Shown: positions 1 through 6,389, numbered from the stretch's first letter. The stretch is DNA of 18,052 nucleotides from a bacterium (GCA_018812885.1 JAHJCW010000316.1:1-18052); one strand, 5' to 3'. Program-made: numbers and translations. Notes: generated by a model from the sequence alone, not told the origin.

Positions 1-72
1 CAGCTTAACCAACTGCCTAAATTTCTTATCAGAAATTCGGGAACGCTTAACATATTTGTTTCTCATTGTCAT
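1..72 (-). CDS. IS1595-like transposase, N-terminal 24 residues only (cut by window edge)
   Basis: Reading leftward from the ATG at 72-70, the frame stays open to position 1 and gives 24 residues containing NKYVKRSRIS and KKFRQLVKL. This basic start, with an RSRISxKKFR stretch, resembles the N-terminus of IS1595/ISXO2-type DDE transposases, which continue into a helix-turn-helix region and then the catalytic domain. Those parts lie outside the window, so neither catalytic residues nor intactness can be judged. A second in-frame ATG at 66-64 is an equally possible start. It sits just inside the element end, as expected for a transposase gene. Confidence 0.5.
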   Translation of the reverse strand, partial: MTMRNKYVKRSRISDKKFRQLVKL

Positions 73-117
73 ACAGTAACTTACAGCCTTTTATCTTTCG
101 CGTTCTAGTCATGACCC
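1..117 (-). mobile_element. End of an insertion sequence, probably IS1595 family (partial, continues past the left edge)
   Basis: The minus strand begins at about 117 with GGGTCATGACTAGAACG. A transposase-like reading frame opens 45 bp inside this end. The sequence left of 117 is unrelated to the coding fragment on its right, which starts abruptly at 118, so 117 is the likely element boundary. IS1595 elements usually make an 8-bp target duplication; here the flanking copy would be the AT-rich 118-125, but the other copy lies outside the window. Family assignment rests on the transposase N-terminus and on my recollection of the terminal sequence, not on a search. Confidence 0.55.
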
Positions 118-288
118 ATATATAATATTAACGGTAAAGAAATCACAACACTTGTGGATAATGTAAATACAAACGGTTCCTACCAAGTTGAATGGAATGC
201 TTCCGGTTATCCGTCAGGTATATATTTTTACCAACTCCAAACCAATTCCGGTATAATAACTGCCAGGAAAATGCTTTTAATGAAATAA
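118..288 (+). pseudogene. Truncated C-terminal type IX secretion sorting domain (remnant of a secreted protein gene)
   Basis: The plus-strand frame starting around 115 and ending at the TAA 286-288 encodes about 57 residues. It includes YNINGKEITTLVDN, YQVEWNASGYPSGIYFYQL and ends ARKMLLMK. This matches the second half of a Por/T9SS type A sorting domain: a GKE-(V/I)xTLV strand, an SGIYFYxL core and a KK/RKMLLxK tail. T9SS cargo carry this domain at the C-terminus for export across the outer membrane. The first half of the domain, with its usual NYPNPFNP segment, and the whole passenger protein are missing. An in-frame stop lies at 112-114, just before it, where the insertion sequence ends. 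The host gene was most likely broken by that insertion. Confidence 0.75.
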
Positions 289-290
289 TT

Positions 291-349
291 TACCCCCTCT
301 GTCTAAAGACATCTCCCCCTTTTGAAGGGGGAGAATTAAAGAGGGGGTA
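291..349. repeat. Nested inverted repeat able to fold as a three-way junction
   Basis: The outer arms TACCCCCTCT (291-300) and AGAGGGGGTA (340-349) are perfect complements. Between them sit a small hairpin, TGTCT-AA-AGACA (300-311), and a 10-bp hairpin, TCTCCCCCTT-TTG-AAGGGGGAGA (312-334). Together these make a compact branched fold. The second hairpin resembles a terminator stem but is not followed by a T run. The design suggests a dispersed palindromic repeat rather than a simple terminator. Copy number elsewhere in the genome cannot be seen from here. Confidence 0.65.
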
Positions 350-409
350 TAATTAAGTGAACCCGACAAAACTCCTAAAGGAAAATGTTATTTCTTAATT
401 AAATATGTT

Positions 410-487
410 ATACCCGCGAAGGCGGGTATCTATTGGTAGCAATGTGGATTCCCGACTAAATCGGGAATGACAAAACCGAGGTCATTC
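410..487. repeat. REP-like palindromes
   Basis: Three short inverted repeats lie in a row: ATACCCGC-GAAG-GCGGGTAT (410-429), ATTCCCGA-CTAAA-TCGGGAAT (448-468), and GAATGAC (465-471) facing GTCATTC (481-487). The ATTCCCG...CGGGAATGAC wording resembles REP-type intergenic repeats found in many bacterial genomes. No T-run follows any stem, so a classical intrinsic terminator is not supported. Confidence 0.55.
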
Positions 488-541
488 TTAGCTCCATTCA
501 AAATAACATATAGGGTGAGCGAATTTCAGTTTTGTGGAATA

Positions 542-622
542 AACCTTGCGAAGGTTATTCATTGAAATATTACTGTACATATTAATTTATAAATTGCAGT
601 CGATGCAAACCTTCGCAAGGTT
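542..622. repeat. 15-bp inverted repeat whose arms are themselves hairpins
   Basis: AACCTTGCGAAGGTT at 542-556 is the exact reverse complement of AACCTTCGCAAGGTT at 608-622. Each arm is also a 6-bp stem (AACCTT/AAGGTT) with a 3-nt loop, so either two small hairpins or one long stem can form. The right arm lies 26 bp past the stop codon of the minus-strand CoA-binding gene and could act as a weak 3' end for it, though no T-run follows on that strand. The 51-bp interior is AT-rich and has no visible gene. Confidence 0.6.
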
Positions 623-647
623 CTTCAGACTCTACCAATTCACCAAC

Positions 648-1076
648 TTAAATTTCGCAATGTGGAGCGTAACTCGGATCATCCATAGCCTGGCGTTGTC
701 TTAACATACAATCATCCATTACAACCAATAATCCGGCTTCCTCGGCTTTCCTTGCAGCTTCTGCATTAATTACGCCATCTTGAAACCAAATTGCTTGTGC
801 TCCAATTTCGATTGCCGCTTCAGTGATCGGCATCACATGCTCCGGTTGGCGGAAAACATCAACTACATCAACTTTAACAGGTATGTCCTTTAAGGTCGGA
901 TAGGATTTTTCTCCAAGTATTTCAGGATACCCGGGATTAACCGGAATTATTTTGTAACCGACGCTTTGCAAGTATCGGGCTACACCATAACTCGGTCTAA
1001 TATCATTTGGGGACAGTCCAACCACAGCAATGGTTTTCATATTGAATATTTTTTGTATTGCTTCTTTTTCGTTCAT
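648..1076 (-). CDS. CoA-binding domain protein (CoA_binding_2, YccU-like)
   Basis: This 142-residue soluble protein is a single Rossmann-like CoA-binding domain of the Pfam CoA_binding_2 type, full length for the family. Visible hallmarks are the nucleotide-loop strand TIAVVGLSPNDIRPSYGVA (residues 15-33), the strand YKIIPVNPGYPEILGE (41-56), VDVVDVFRQPE (69-79), the GAQAIWFQDGV segment (92-102) and GLLVVMDDCM (115-124). Family members bind CoA in structures, but their physiological role is not settled, so no reaction is assigned. It lies 106 bp downstream of the proline dehydrogenase gene on the same strand and may share its transcript. No Shine-Dalgarno sequence is evident before the ATG; weak ribosome sites are common in Bacteroidota. 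The family call is firm. Confidence 0.88.
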   Translation of the reverse strand: MNEKEAIQKIFNMKTIAVVGLSPNDIRPSYGVARYLQSVGYKIIPVNPGYPEILGEKSYPTLKDIPVKVDVVDVFRQPEHVMPITEAAIEIGAQAIWFQDGVINAEAARKAEEAGLLVVMDDCMLRQRQAMDDPSYAPHCEI

Positions 1077-1111
1077 AATAAAATTTAAGGATTAAGGTTT
1101 AAAATTGAAAA

Positions 1112-1127
1112 TTGTAATTAATTACAA
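1112..1127. promoter_or_regulatory. Perfect 16-bp palindrome upstream of the CoA-binding gene
   Basis: TTGTAATTAATTACAA reads identically on both strands and is centred about 43 bp upstream of the ATG of the CoA-binding gene. Its position and dyad symmetry would suit an operator for a dimeric repressor. However, the sequence is almost all A and T in an AT-rich spacer, so chance is a real alternative. No clear promoter could be picked out next to it. Confidence 0.3.
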
Positions 1128-1182
1128 AATTGATATAAAAAGCGGAAAATGATATTGGTACCTGACGACTGATCCCTGACTC

Positions 1183-2082
1183 CTATTTCCGGAACATATT
1201 TCCCAAAACATACCACATAATATTTGGATTTTCTTTTAACCTGCGTATTGAATAGTCAAACCATGCTTCACCAAATGGAACATAATTTCGTACCTTATAT
1301 CCCTTATCTAATAATTTTTGTAATCGGTTTCCCATCGGGACACCATAGAGAACTTGAAACTCAAACCGGTCTAACGGAATTTCATTTTTAATAATCCAAT
1401 TTTCGATTTTATCAATTATAGGTACATCATGGGTCGCAATAGCGACGTATCCTTTTCCATTTAGAATTGTTTTTACGTCCTCAAGAAATCTATCACGTAT
1501 TTTTTCTTTATTATGATATGCAATTTCTTCTGATTCACGATAGATGCCTTTGCAGATTCTACAATTAAATTTTACCGAATCAAGATTAATAATATCTTGA
1601 TTGGTACGTTTTAAATATGATTGCAAAACCATTCCTACTTTATCATAACTAATAATACATTTTTTATATATGTCAATTGTTGAATCGGTATAGGGAGAGT
1701 TCTCCATATCTATCCGCATGAAGTTATTTTTTTCTTTAGCTTTTTCTAATATACCCCGCAAATTATTTTCTGCTAAAGATGGATCAATCTCCATACCTAA
1801 GTGTGTTGGTTTTAAAGAAATATTTGCGTCTAATTTTTCATTAGATATCCGATCATAAAGCTGGCAGTATTCATCGCGGATTTTAAATGATTCTTCTTTA
1901 GAGTGGACATGTTCTCCAAGAATATCAACTGTTGCAACAAATCCTTTTTCATTAAGTGATTTAACGGTTTTGATAGCATTGTCTATGCTAACACCTGCAA
2001 CGTAGGGAGAAGCAAAAGGTTTTACAATCCATTTAGGTAAATGTGATAAAATTTTTACAAGGATAAAATTTATGAGTTTCAT
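1183..2082 (-). CDS. Proline dehydrogenase, stand-alone (EC 1.5.5.2)
   Basis: This flavoenzyme oxidises L-proline to pyrroline-5-carboxylate and passes electrons to the quinone pool, normally at the inner face of the membrane. The 299-residue protein has the usual length of the monofunctional bacterial form and a TIM-barrel pattern: DILGE (53-57), SLKPTHLG (89-96), RIDMENSPYTDST (123-135), MVLQSYLKRT (151-160), RICKGIY (175-181), IATHD (215-219), FEFQVLYGVP (240-249), and the C-terminal YVPFGEAWFDYSIRRLKEN (267-285) with the RRxxEN flavin/substrate motif. The second oxidation step (P5C dehydrogenase) is not encoded nearby. It is transcribed away from the respiratory operon across a 146-bp gap. 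No confident minus-strand promoter was found. The function call is firm; putA would be a misleading symbol because PutA is bifunctional. Confidence 0.93.
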   Translation of the reverse strand: MKLINFILVKILSHLPKWIVKPFASPYVAGVSIDNAIKTVKSLNEKGFVATVDILGEHVHSKEESFKIRDEYCQLYDRISNEKLDANISLKPTHLGMEIDPSLAENNLRGILEKAKEKNNFMRIDMENSPYTDSTIDIYKKCIISYDKVGMVLQSYLKRTNQDIINLDSVKFNCRICKGIYRESEEIAYHNKEKIRDRFLEDVKTILNGKGYVAIATHDVPIIDKIENWIIKNEIPLDRFEFQVLYGVPMGNRLQKLLDKGYKVRNYVPFGEAWFDYSIRRLKENPNIMWYVLGNMFRK

Positions 2083-2172
2083 TTGGCTCGGAATTTATTA
2101 TGCTAAAAGTGTTTGAAACAAAATCAAATTCAATATTGTAAGATTTAATTGTTTAAAAAAGACAAGTTTACC

Positions 2173-2204
2173 TTGACTGCTGAAAATACAATGCTATAAA
2201 TTTG
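2173..2204 (+). promoter_or_regulatory. Promoter of the nuo-nqr operon
   Basis: TTGACT (2173-2178) is followed after 16 bp by TATAAA (2195-2200), a good sigma70-like pair. The same stretch contains TAAATTTG (2197-2204), an exact match to the Bacteroidota TAnnTTTG -7 element, with TTG at 2173-2175 placed 21 bp upstream. Transcription would start around 2210, giving a leader of only about 20 nt before the nuoA ATG at 2229. That leader has no Shine-Dalgarno sequence. No other promoter this good is visible between here and 18034. Confidence 0.65.
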
Positions 2205-2228
2205 CCTCTCCAATGAACAAACCAAATA

Positions 2229-2642
2229 ATGTATAGAGACTTCGGAACAGTATTTTTATTTATTATAATCGGTGCGGTATTGCTGACCGCGGCTCTTTTA
2301 TTAGCCAAAATATTATCCCCTTCTCGTCCATCAAAAAATAAATTATCAACTTATGAATGCGGAGAGGAAGCCGAAGGTTTTGCGTGGGTTCAATTTAATA
2401 TCCGCTACTATGTTATTGCTCTAATATTTATCATATTTGATGTAGAAGTTCTATTCTTATTTCCTTGGGTGGTCGTTTATAAAGACTTGGGCTGGCTCGC
2501 ATTTATTGAAATGGCAATATTCTTGCTTATCCTTATTATTGGATTGATTTATGTGTGGAAAAAGGGAGATTTAAACTGGATAAAATACAATGTTAAATAC
2601 GGACAGGGAAGATATCAAAAAATAAGAGAAAGGGAAGCCTAA
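2229..2642 (+). CDS. nuoA: NADH-quinone oxidoreductase (complex I) subunit A
   Basis: This small membrane subunit of complex I helps close the quinone cavity and links the connecting module to the proton-pumping arm. The 137-residue protein has three hydrophobic segments (about 8-30, 61-82 and 87-110). It carries the family signature YECGEE (42-47) on the loop between helices 1 and 2, followed by FNIRYYVIALIFIIFDVEV (56-74) with the conserved acidic pair D71/E73. It is the first gene of the operon, 18-30 bp behind the predicted transcription start. The ATG lacks a Shine-Dalgarno sequence. The next gene, nuoB, follows after 6 bp. Confidence 0.95.
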   Translation: MYRDFGTVFLFIIIGAVLLTAALLLAKILSPSRPSKNKLSTYECGEEAEGFAWVQFNIRYYVIALIFIIFDVEVLFLFPWVVVYKDLGWLAFIEMAIFLLILIIGLIYVWKKGDLNWIKYNVKYGQGRYQKIREREA

Positions 2643-2648
2643 GCGTAA

Positions 2649-3137
2649 ATGGGTTTTTTAGAAAATAGATTCGAAGATAATATTATTACTGCCAAACTTG
2701 ACCAAATACTTAGCTGGGCACGGTCTACATCAGCTTGGTATTTTCAATTTGGATTGGCATGTTGTGCAATAGAAATGATGGCAACTGCCGCAAGCCGACA
2801 TGATCTCGAACGTATAGGGATGATGCCGCGTTCCTCGCCGCGTCAAGCCGATGTTATGATTGTAGCAGGAACGGTAACGTTGAAAATGGCATCTCGGGTA
2901 AAATTATTATATGATCAAATGGCAGACCCTAAATATGTTATTTCTATGGGGAGCTGTGCCAATAGCGGCGGTCCTTATTCAAGACAAGGTTATCATGTGT
3001 TAAAGGGCGTAGATCAGATTATACCCGTAGATGTATATGTACCGGGCTGTCCGCCGCGACCGGAATCATTAATTGAGGGATTGTTAAAACTTCAAGATAA
3101 AATCAGAAAAGAACGTCCGCTTACCAAGAAAAAATGA
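2649..3137 (+). CDS. nuoB: Complex I subunit B, carrier of iron-sulfur cluster N2
   Basis: NuoB holds the terminal 4Fe-4S cluster N2, which passes electrons to quinone at the interface with NuoD. The 162-residue protein shows all four expected ligands: the tandem C38-C39 in [11 protein letters not shown]103 in [10 protein letters not shown] and C134 in VPGCPPRPE. Other hallmarks are the [14 protein letters not shown] stretch (61-74). There is no long N-terminal extension. Its final codons overlap nuoC by ATGA (4 bp), so the two are probably translationally coupled. A purine-rich AGGGA lies 13 bp upstream of the ATG, rather far for a ribosome site. Confidence 0.96.
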   Translation: MGFLENRFEDNIITAKLDQILSWARSTSAWYFQFGLACCAIEMMATAASRHDLERIGMMPRSSPRQADVMIVAGTVTLKMASRVKLLYDQMADPKYVISMGSCANSGGPYSRQGYHVLKGVDQIIPVDVYVPGCPPRPESLIEGLLKLQDKIRKERPLTKKK

Positions 3138-3631
3138 TTATCAATCAAAAAGTCAGTGATATACTTGAAGTAAAATTCCCTGGAGTTGTTATTCTGCCGG
3201 ATGAACCACACAATGATTTTATTCAAATTCATCCTGAAAAATGGAAGGAGATAGCAAAATTTATCAAAACTGATTCTGAGCTTAAGTTTGATTCTTGTCA
3301 GTGTATTACCGGAGTAGATTTAGGAATAGAAGATGGTTTAGAGGTACGGTACAATTTTCACTCAATGCAATTGAAACATAAGATAGAAATCCGCATCGCT
3401 GTAGAGCGCAAAAACCCAAGCATTCCTTCTATTGAACAAGTTTGGCGGGGAGCAAACTGGCTTGAGCGGGAAGTTTATGATATGTATGGTATCCGTTTTA
3501 AAGGGCATCGCGATTTACGAAGGATGTTATTACCAGATGATTGGAAGGGTTGGCCTTTGCGTAAAGACTACAAAACACCAAATATTTATAATGGAATGAA
3601 AATTCCAAAAGTGAGAAAAGGATGGGATTAG
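3134..3631 (+). CDS. nuoC: Complex I subunit C (30 kDa subunit)
   Basis: This soluble structural subunit of the connecting module packs against NuoD and NuoI and carries no cofactor. The 165-residue protein contains the family signature [10 protein letters not shown] (111-120) followed by [20 protein letters not shown] (122-141) and RKDYKTP (143-149). It is a separate polypeptide, not fused to NuoD as in Escherichia coli and Bacteroides; this separate arrangement is seen in Chlorobi-type and many other genomes. It overlaps nuoB by 4 bp and nuoD by 10 bp. Confidence 0.95.
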   Translation: MIINQKVSDILEVKFPGVVILPDEPHNDFIQIHPEKWKEIAKFIKTDSELKFDSCQCITGVDLGIEDGLEVRYNFHSMQLKHKIEIRIAVERKNPSIPSIEQVWRGANWLEREVYDMYGIRFKGHRDLRRMLLPDDWKGWPLRKDYKTPNIYNGMKIPKVRKGWD

Positions 3632-4743
3632 TTCACGCCGAAGAAATGACCCTAAATATTGGACCTCAACATCCAAGTACTCACGGTGTTTTACGTTTAA
3701 AAGTTAAAACCGATGGTGAAATCATATCTGAAATAACTCCGGTTATTGGATACCTACATCGCTGTTTTGAAAAACATTGCGAAAATTTAAGTTACGAACA
3801 GGTAATCCCTTTTACTGACCGTTGTGATTATATCGCTGCAATGAATAATAGCTTTGGATATGTTCTGGCAGTTGAAAAATTGATGGATATTCAAGTGCCG
3901 GAACGTGTCGAATATATTCGTGTGATTATGGCTGAGTATAACCGAATCGCGAGTCATTTATTGGCATTGGGAACCTTCGGTTTAGATGTTGGCGCATACA
4001 CACCATTTTTATATATGTTCCGTGACCGGGAAAGGATTTTAGATCTTTTTGAAATCACCTGTGGGGCGCGTTTGCTTTATAATTATATGTGGGTCGGTGG
4101 TGTTTCACACGATTTACCCCTTGGTTTTATGGAAGCATCATATCGATTTTTAGATGAATTTGAAAAGAATATCAATGAATATCACAATATTTTATCATAT
4201 AATAAGATATTCATTGAGAGAAGTGCCGATGTTGGTATTATGCCAAAAGATGTTGCTATTGATTATGGTGTTACCGGACCAAACTTACGTGGTTCGGGAG
4301 TTAAATGGGATTTGCGCAAGGATGAACCGTATTCCATTTATAATAGATTTAAATTTGATGTGCCGGTTGGAACAGGAATAATGGGCTCAGTTGGTGATTG
4401 TTGGGATAGATATTGGGTACGTGCCGAAGAAATGCAAGAAAGCATTAAAATCATTCGCCAAGCCTTGGATAAAATACCTCGTGAAGGTAATGTCCATGAA
4501 GCATTACCTAAAAAAGTACGCCCACCTAAGGGCTCAATATATTTTAGGACTGAATCACCAAGAGGGGACCTAGGGTATTATATAATTAGTGATGGAACTC
4601 CTACACCATTAAGAGTAAAAATGCGTTCCCCTGCTTTTACAGCTTTAAGCGCTTTAAGTGAAATTGCTACCGGCTGGATGCTTTCTGATGTTTTAGTAAT
4701 ATTAGGTAGCTTGGATATAGTTTTAGGTGAGATTGACCGATGA
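3622..4743 (+). CDS. nuoD: Complex I subunit D (49 kDa subunit), quinone-binding
   Basis: NuoD forms the quinone-reduction site together with NuoB. The 373-residue protein has GPQHPSTHGVLRL (14-26), with the quinone-site histidine H21 in the HPSTHG loop. The expected quinone-contacting tyrosine is Y70 in FTDRCDY, and IGYLHRCFEK (42-51) is present. The C-terminus is the canonical SLDIVLGEIDR. It is shorter than many homologues because the region between RQALDKIP and RPPKGSIY is reduced (see findings). The chosen ATG overlaps the end of nuoC by 10 bp and leaves the standard short N-terminus; the in-frame ATG at 3646 (residue 9), preceded by GAAGAA, is a possible alternative. It overlaps nuoH by ATGA. 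Confidence 0.95.
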   Translation: MGLVHAEEMTLNIGPQHPSTHGVLRLKVKTDGEIISEITPVIGYLHRCFEKHCENLSYEQVIPFTDRCDYIAAMNNSFGYVLAVEKLMDIQVPERVEYIRVIMAEYNRIASHLLALGTFGLDVGAYTPFLYMFRDRERILDLFEITCGARLLYNYMWVGGVSHDLPLGFMEASYRFLDEFEKNINEYHNILSYNKIFIERSADVGIMPKDVAIDYGVTGPNLRGSGVKWDLRKDEPYSIYNRFKFDVPVGTGIMGSVGDCWDRYWVRAEEMQESIKIIRQALDKIPREGNVHEALPKKVRPPKGSIYFRTESPRGDLGYYIISDGTPTPLRVKMRSPAFTALSALSEIATGWMLSDVLVILGSLDIVLGEIDR

Positions 4744-5819
4744 CGATTGATAATATTATACAATGGTTTCAATCCTGGTTTCCTGTTAATGTCATGGTTT
4801 TGTTTATAACATCGGTATTAATAGCTGCAGTAGTTATTTTTGCTATTATGGCAGTTAATGCATTAGTTGCTGTGTATGCCGAAAGAAAGATATCAGCATT
4901 TATGCAGGATCGAGTTGGTCCAATGGGTCAAGGACCCGGTTTACATGCCGGGAAATGGGGGCTATTGCAAACTATCGCTGATACAATTAAGCTCATCCTA
5001 AAAGAAGATATTATTCCTAAAGCGGCAGATAAAAAATTATTTATAATCGCTCCATTTATAATTTTCCTAGGTGCTTTTATCGCATTGGCTGCGATGCCAT
5101 TTGGGCCGTACTTGATAGCATCCGATATGAACATCGGAATTTTTTATATTTTAGCAGTTAGCTCATTTGGTGTGATCGGAATAATACTAGCTGCATGGTC
5201 GTCTGATAATAAATGGTCATTATATGGTGGTATGCGCTCCGCTGCACAAATTATTAGTTATGAAATTCCGGCTGCCTTATCACTTGTATCAGTCTTGTTA
5301 CTAACGAGTACTTTGAGCATGCAAGGAATTATCCAAAGTCAAGCTGGAACCGTGTGGGGATTTTTACCGAACTGGAATATTTTTAATAATCCGTTTTCCT
5401 TTTTAGCATTCTTTATTTATTTCATTGCCGGAGTTGCCGAAACCAACCGAACTCCGTTTGATATACCGGAAGCGGAATCGGAACTTGTTGCGGGATTCCA
5501 CACAGAATATTCCGGTATGCGATGGGCTTTTTTTTTCCTTAGTGAATATGGTAATATGTTAGTGGTTTGCGGTTTAACCGTTGTTGCATTTTTAGGCGGT
5601 TGGCAGAGTCCGATAGCAGGGGTAATGGAAGGGGCTTGGTGGGGCTTGTTCTGGTTCTTGACAAAGTTGACGGCTACTATATTTATTATGATATGGTTCC
5701 GTTGGACATTTCCTAGATTAAGAGTTGATCAATTGATGAACGTAGCATGGAAAATATTATTACCAATTGCATTATTTAATTTATTTGGTGTAGCAATTTG
5801 GACATTGCTTGTCGGCTAG
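4740..5819 (+). CDS. nuoH: Complex I subunit H (ND1-like membrane subunit)
   Basis: NuoH anchors the peripheral arm to the membrane and lines the quinone channel. The 359-residue protein is strongly hydrophobic with about eight transmembrane segments. Signature stretches are AERKISAFMQDRVGPMGQGP (47-66), KLILKEDIIP (84-93), AGVAETNRTPFDIPEAESE (230-248) and LVAGFHTEYSGMRWAFFFLS (249-268), which include the conserved acidic loop facing the quinone cavity. It directly follows nuoD, with no nuoE, nuoF or nuoG between them as would occur in a 13- or 14-subunit operon. It overlaps nuoD by 4 bp and ends 2 bp before nuoI. Confidence 0.96.
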   Translation: MTIDNIIQWFQSWFPVNVMVLFITSVLIAAVVIFAIMAVNALVAVYAERKISAFMQDRVGPMGQGPGLHAGKWGLLQTIADTIKLILKEDIIPKAADKKLFIIAPFIIFLGAFIALAAMPFGPYLIASDMNIGIFYILAVSSFGVIGIILAAWSSDNKWSLYGGMRSAAQIISYEIPAALSLVSVLLLTSTLSMQGIIQSQAGTVWGFLPNWNIFNNPFSFLAFFIYFIAGVAETNRTPFDIPEAESELVAGFHTEYSGMRWAFFFLSEYGNMLVVCGLTVVAFLGGWQSPIAGVMEGAWWGLFWFLTKLTATIFIMIWFRWTFPRLRVDQLMNVAWKILLPIALFNLFGVAIWTLLVG

Positions 5820-5821
5820 AT

Positions 5822-6388
5822 ATGAAAAATTACTTTCAAAATATATGGCAATCCATAACTACACTCCTGATTGGATTAGGCATTACTATTAAACATATGT
5901 TTAAAGCCCGTAAAGGTAATGTAACCTTACAGTATCCGGAAGAGAAATGGCCAAGACCCGAGCGTAATATCGGTTTTGATCCGAAAAATTATAATATTAT
6001 CAGATCAAAACTACATGTTGATATTGATGATTGTATCGGATGTCGTAAATGTGAAAGAGCATGTCCTGTCGGTTGTATTAAAATAGATGCATTGAAAGTT
6101 CCGAAAGAAACAGATCTCGGATTAACATCAAGTGGTACTACAAAGAGATTACTCATTTCTCGTTTTGATATTGATATGACTGAATGTATGTTTTGTAATC
6201 TTTGTACATATCCCTGTCCTGAAGATTGTATATTTATGACAGGTGGACCAAATTCTGAAAAGCAACCACTTGATTATGAATATTCACAGTATGATCGCAG
6301 CAGACTGATTTTCAAATTCGCCAATGTTACAAAAAATGATATTAGACGTATTACTACGGCTCCACCGGTACAGCAGGAGATATTGTAA
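5822..6388 (+). CDS. nuoI: Complex I subunit I (two 4Fe-4S clusters, N6a/N6b)
   Basis: NuoI carries two 4Fe-4S clusters that pass electrons towards cluster N2. The 188-residue protein has two ferredoxin motifs: C71, C74, C77, C81 (plus C85) in CIGCRKCERACPVGC, and C122, C125, C128, C132 (plus C136) in CMFCNLCTYPCPEDC. The N-terminus MKNYFQNIWQ continues into an amphipathic helix that sits on the membrane, then VTLQYPEEKWPRPER (34-48). An upstream TTG at 5798 would extend it by 8 residues into nuoH, but the ATG at 5822 matches the usual family start and was chosen. Without NuoE/F/G, this subunit is the likely electron entry point. The segment between the two motifs (86-121) is longer than in minimal ferredoxins. 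Confidence 0.95.
   Translation: MKNYFQNIWQSITTLLIGLGITIKHMFKARKGNVTLQYPEEKWPRPERNIGFDPKNYNIIRSKLHVDIDDCIGCRKCERACPVGCIKIDALKVPKETDLGLTSSGTTKRLLISRFDIDMTECMFCNLCTYPCPEDCIFMTGGPNSEKQPLDYEYSQYDRSRLIFKFANVTKNDIRRITTAPPVQQEIL
6375..6379 (+). promoter_or_regulatory. Ribosome binding site that fixes the nuoJ start
   Basis: AGGAG lies 10 bp before the ATG at 6390. It supports that ATG over the upstream in-frame TTG at 6324, which would need 66 bp of overlap with nuoI. Confidence 0.6.
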
Positions 6389-6389
6389 A

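Larger units (their letters stand above)
289..647. other. Gene-free stretch filled with inverted repeats
   Basis: No reading frame in this 359-bp stretch looks like a protein, and no tRNA or rRNA is visible. It contains three groups of inverted repeats, listed separately at 291-349, 410-487 and 542-622. They resemble dispersed, REP-like intergenic repeats. Convergent neighbours (the broken sorting-domain gene reading right, the CoA-binding gene reading left) make this a place where transcription from both sides would end, and the hairpins could help with that. Confidence 0.6.

Noticed and set aside
312..334. Intrinsic terminator for the broken sorting-domain gene
   Set aside because: The 10-bp GC-rich stem is followed by GAATTAAAG instead of a T run, and it is nested in a larger repeat, so a dispersed palindromic element fits better.
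289..647. CRISPR array
   Set aside because: The repeats are inverted and differ from one another; there are no regularly spaced direct repeats with spacers.
2083..2172. Minus-strand promoter for proline dehydrogenase
   Set aside because: A TTGTCT and a TACAAT can be paired only with a 19-bp spacer, and no exact TAnnTTTG box was found; too weak to list.
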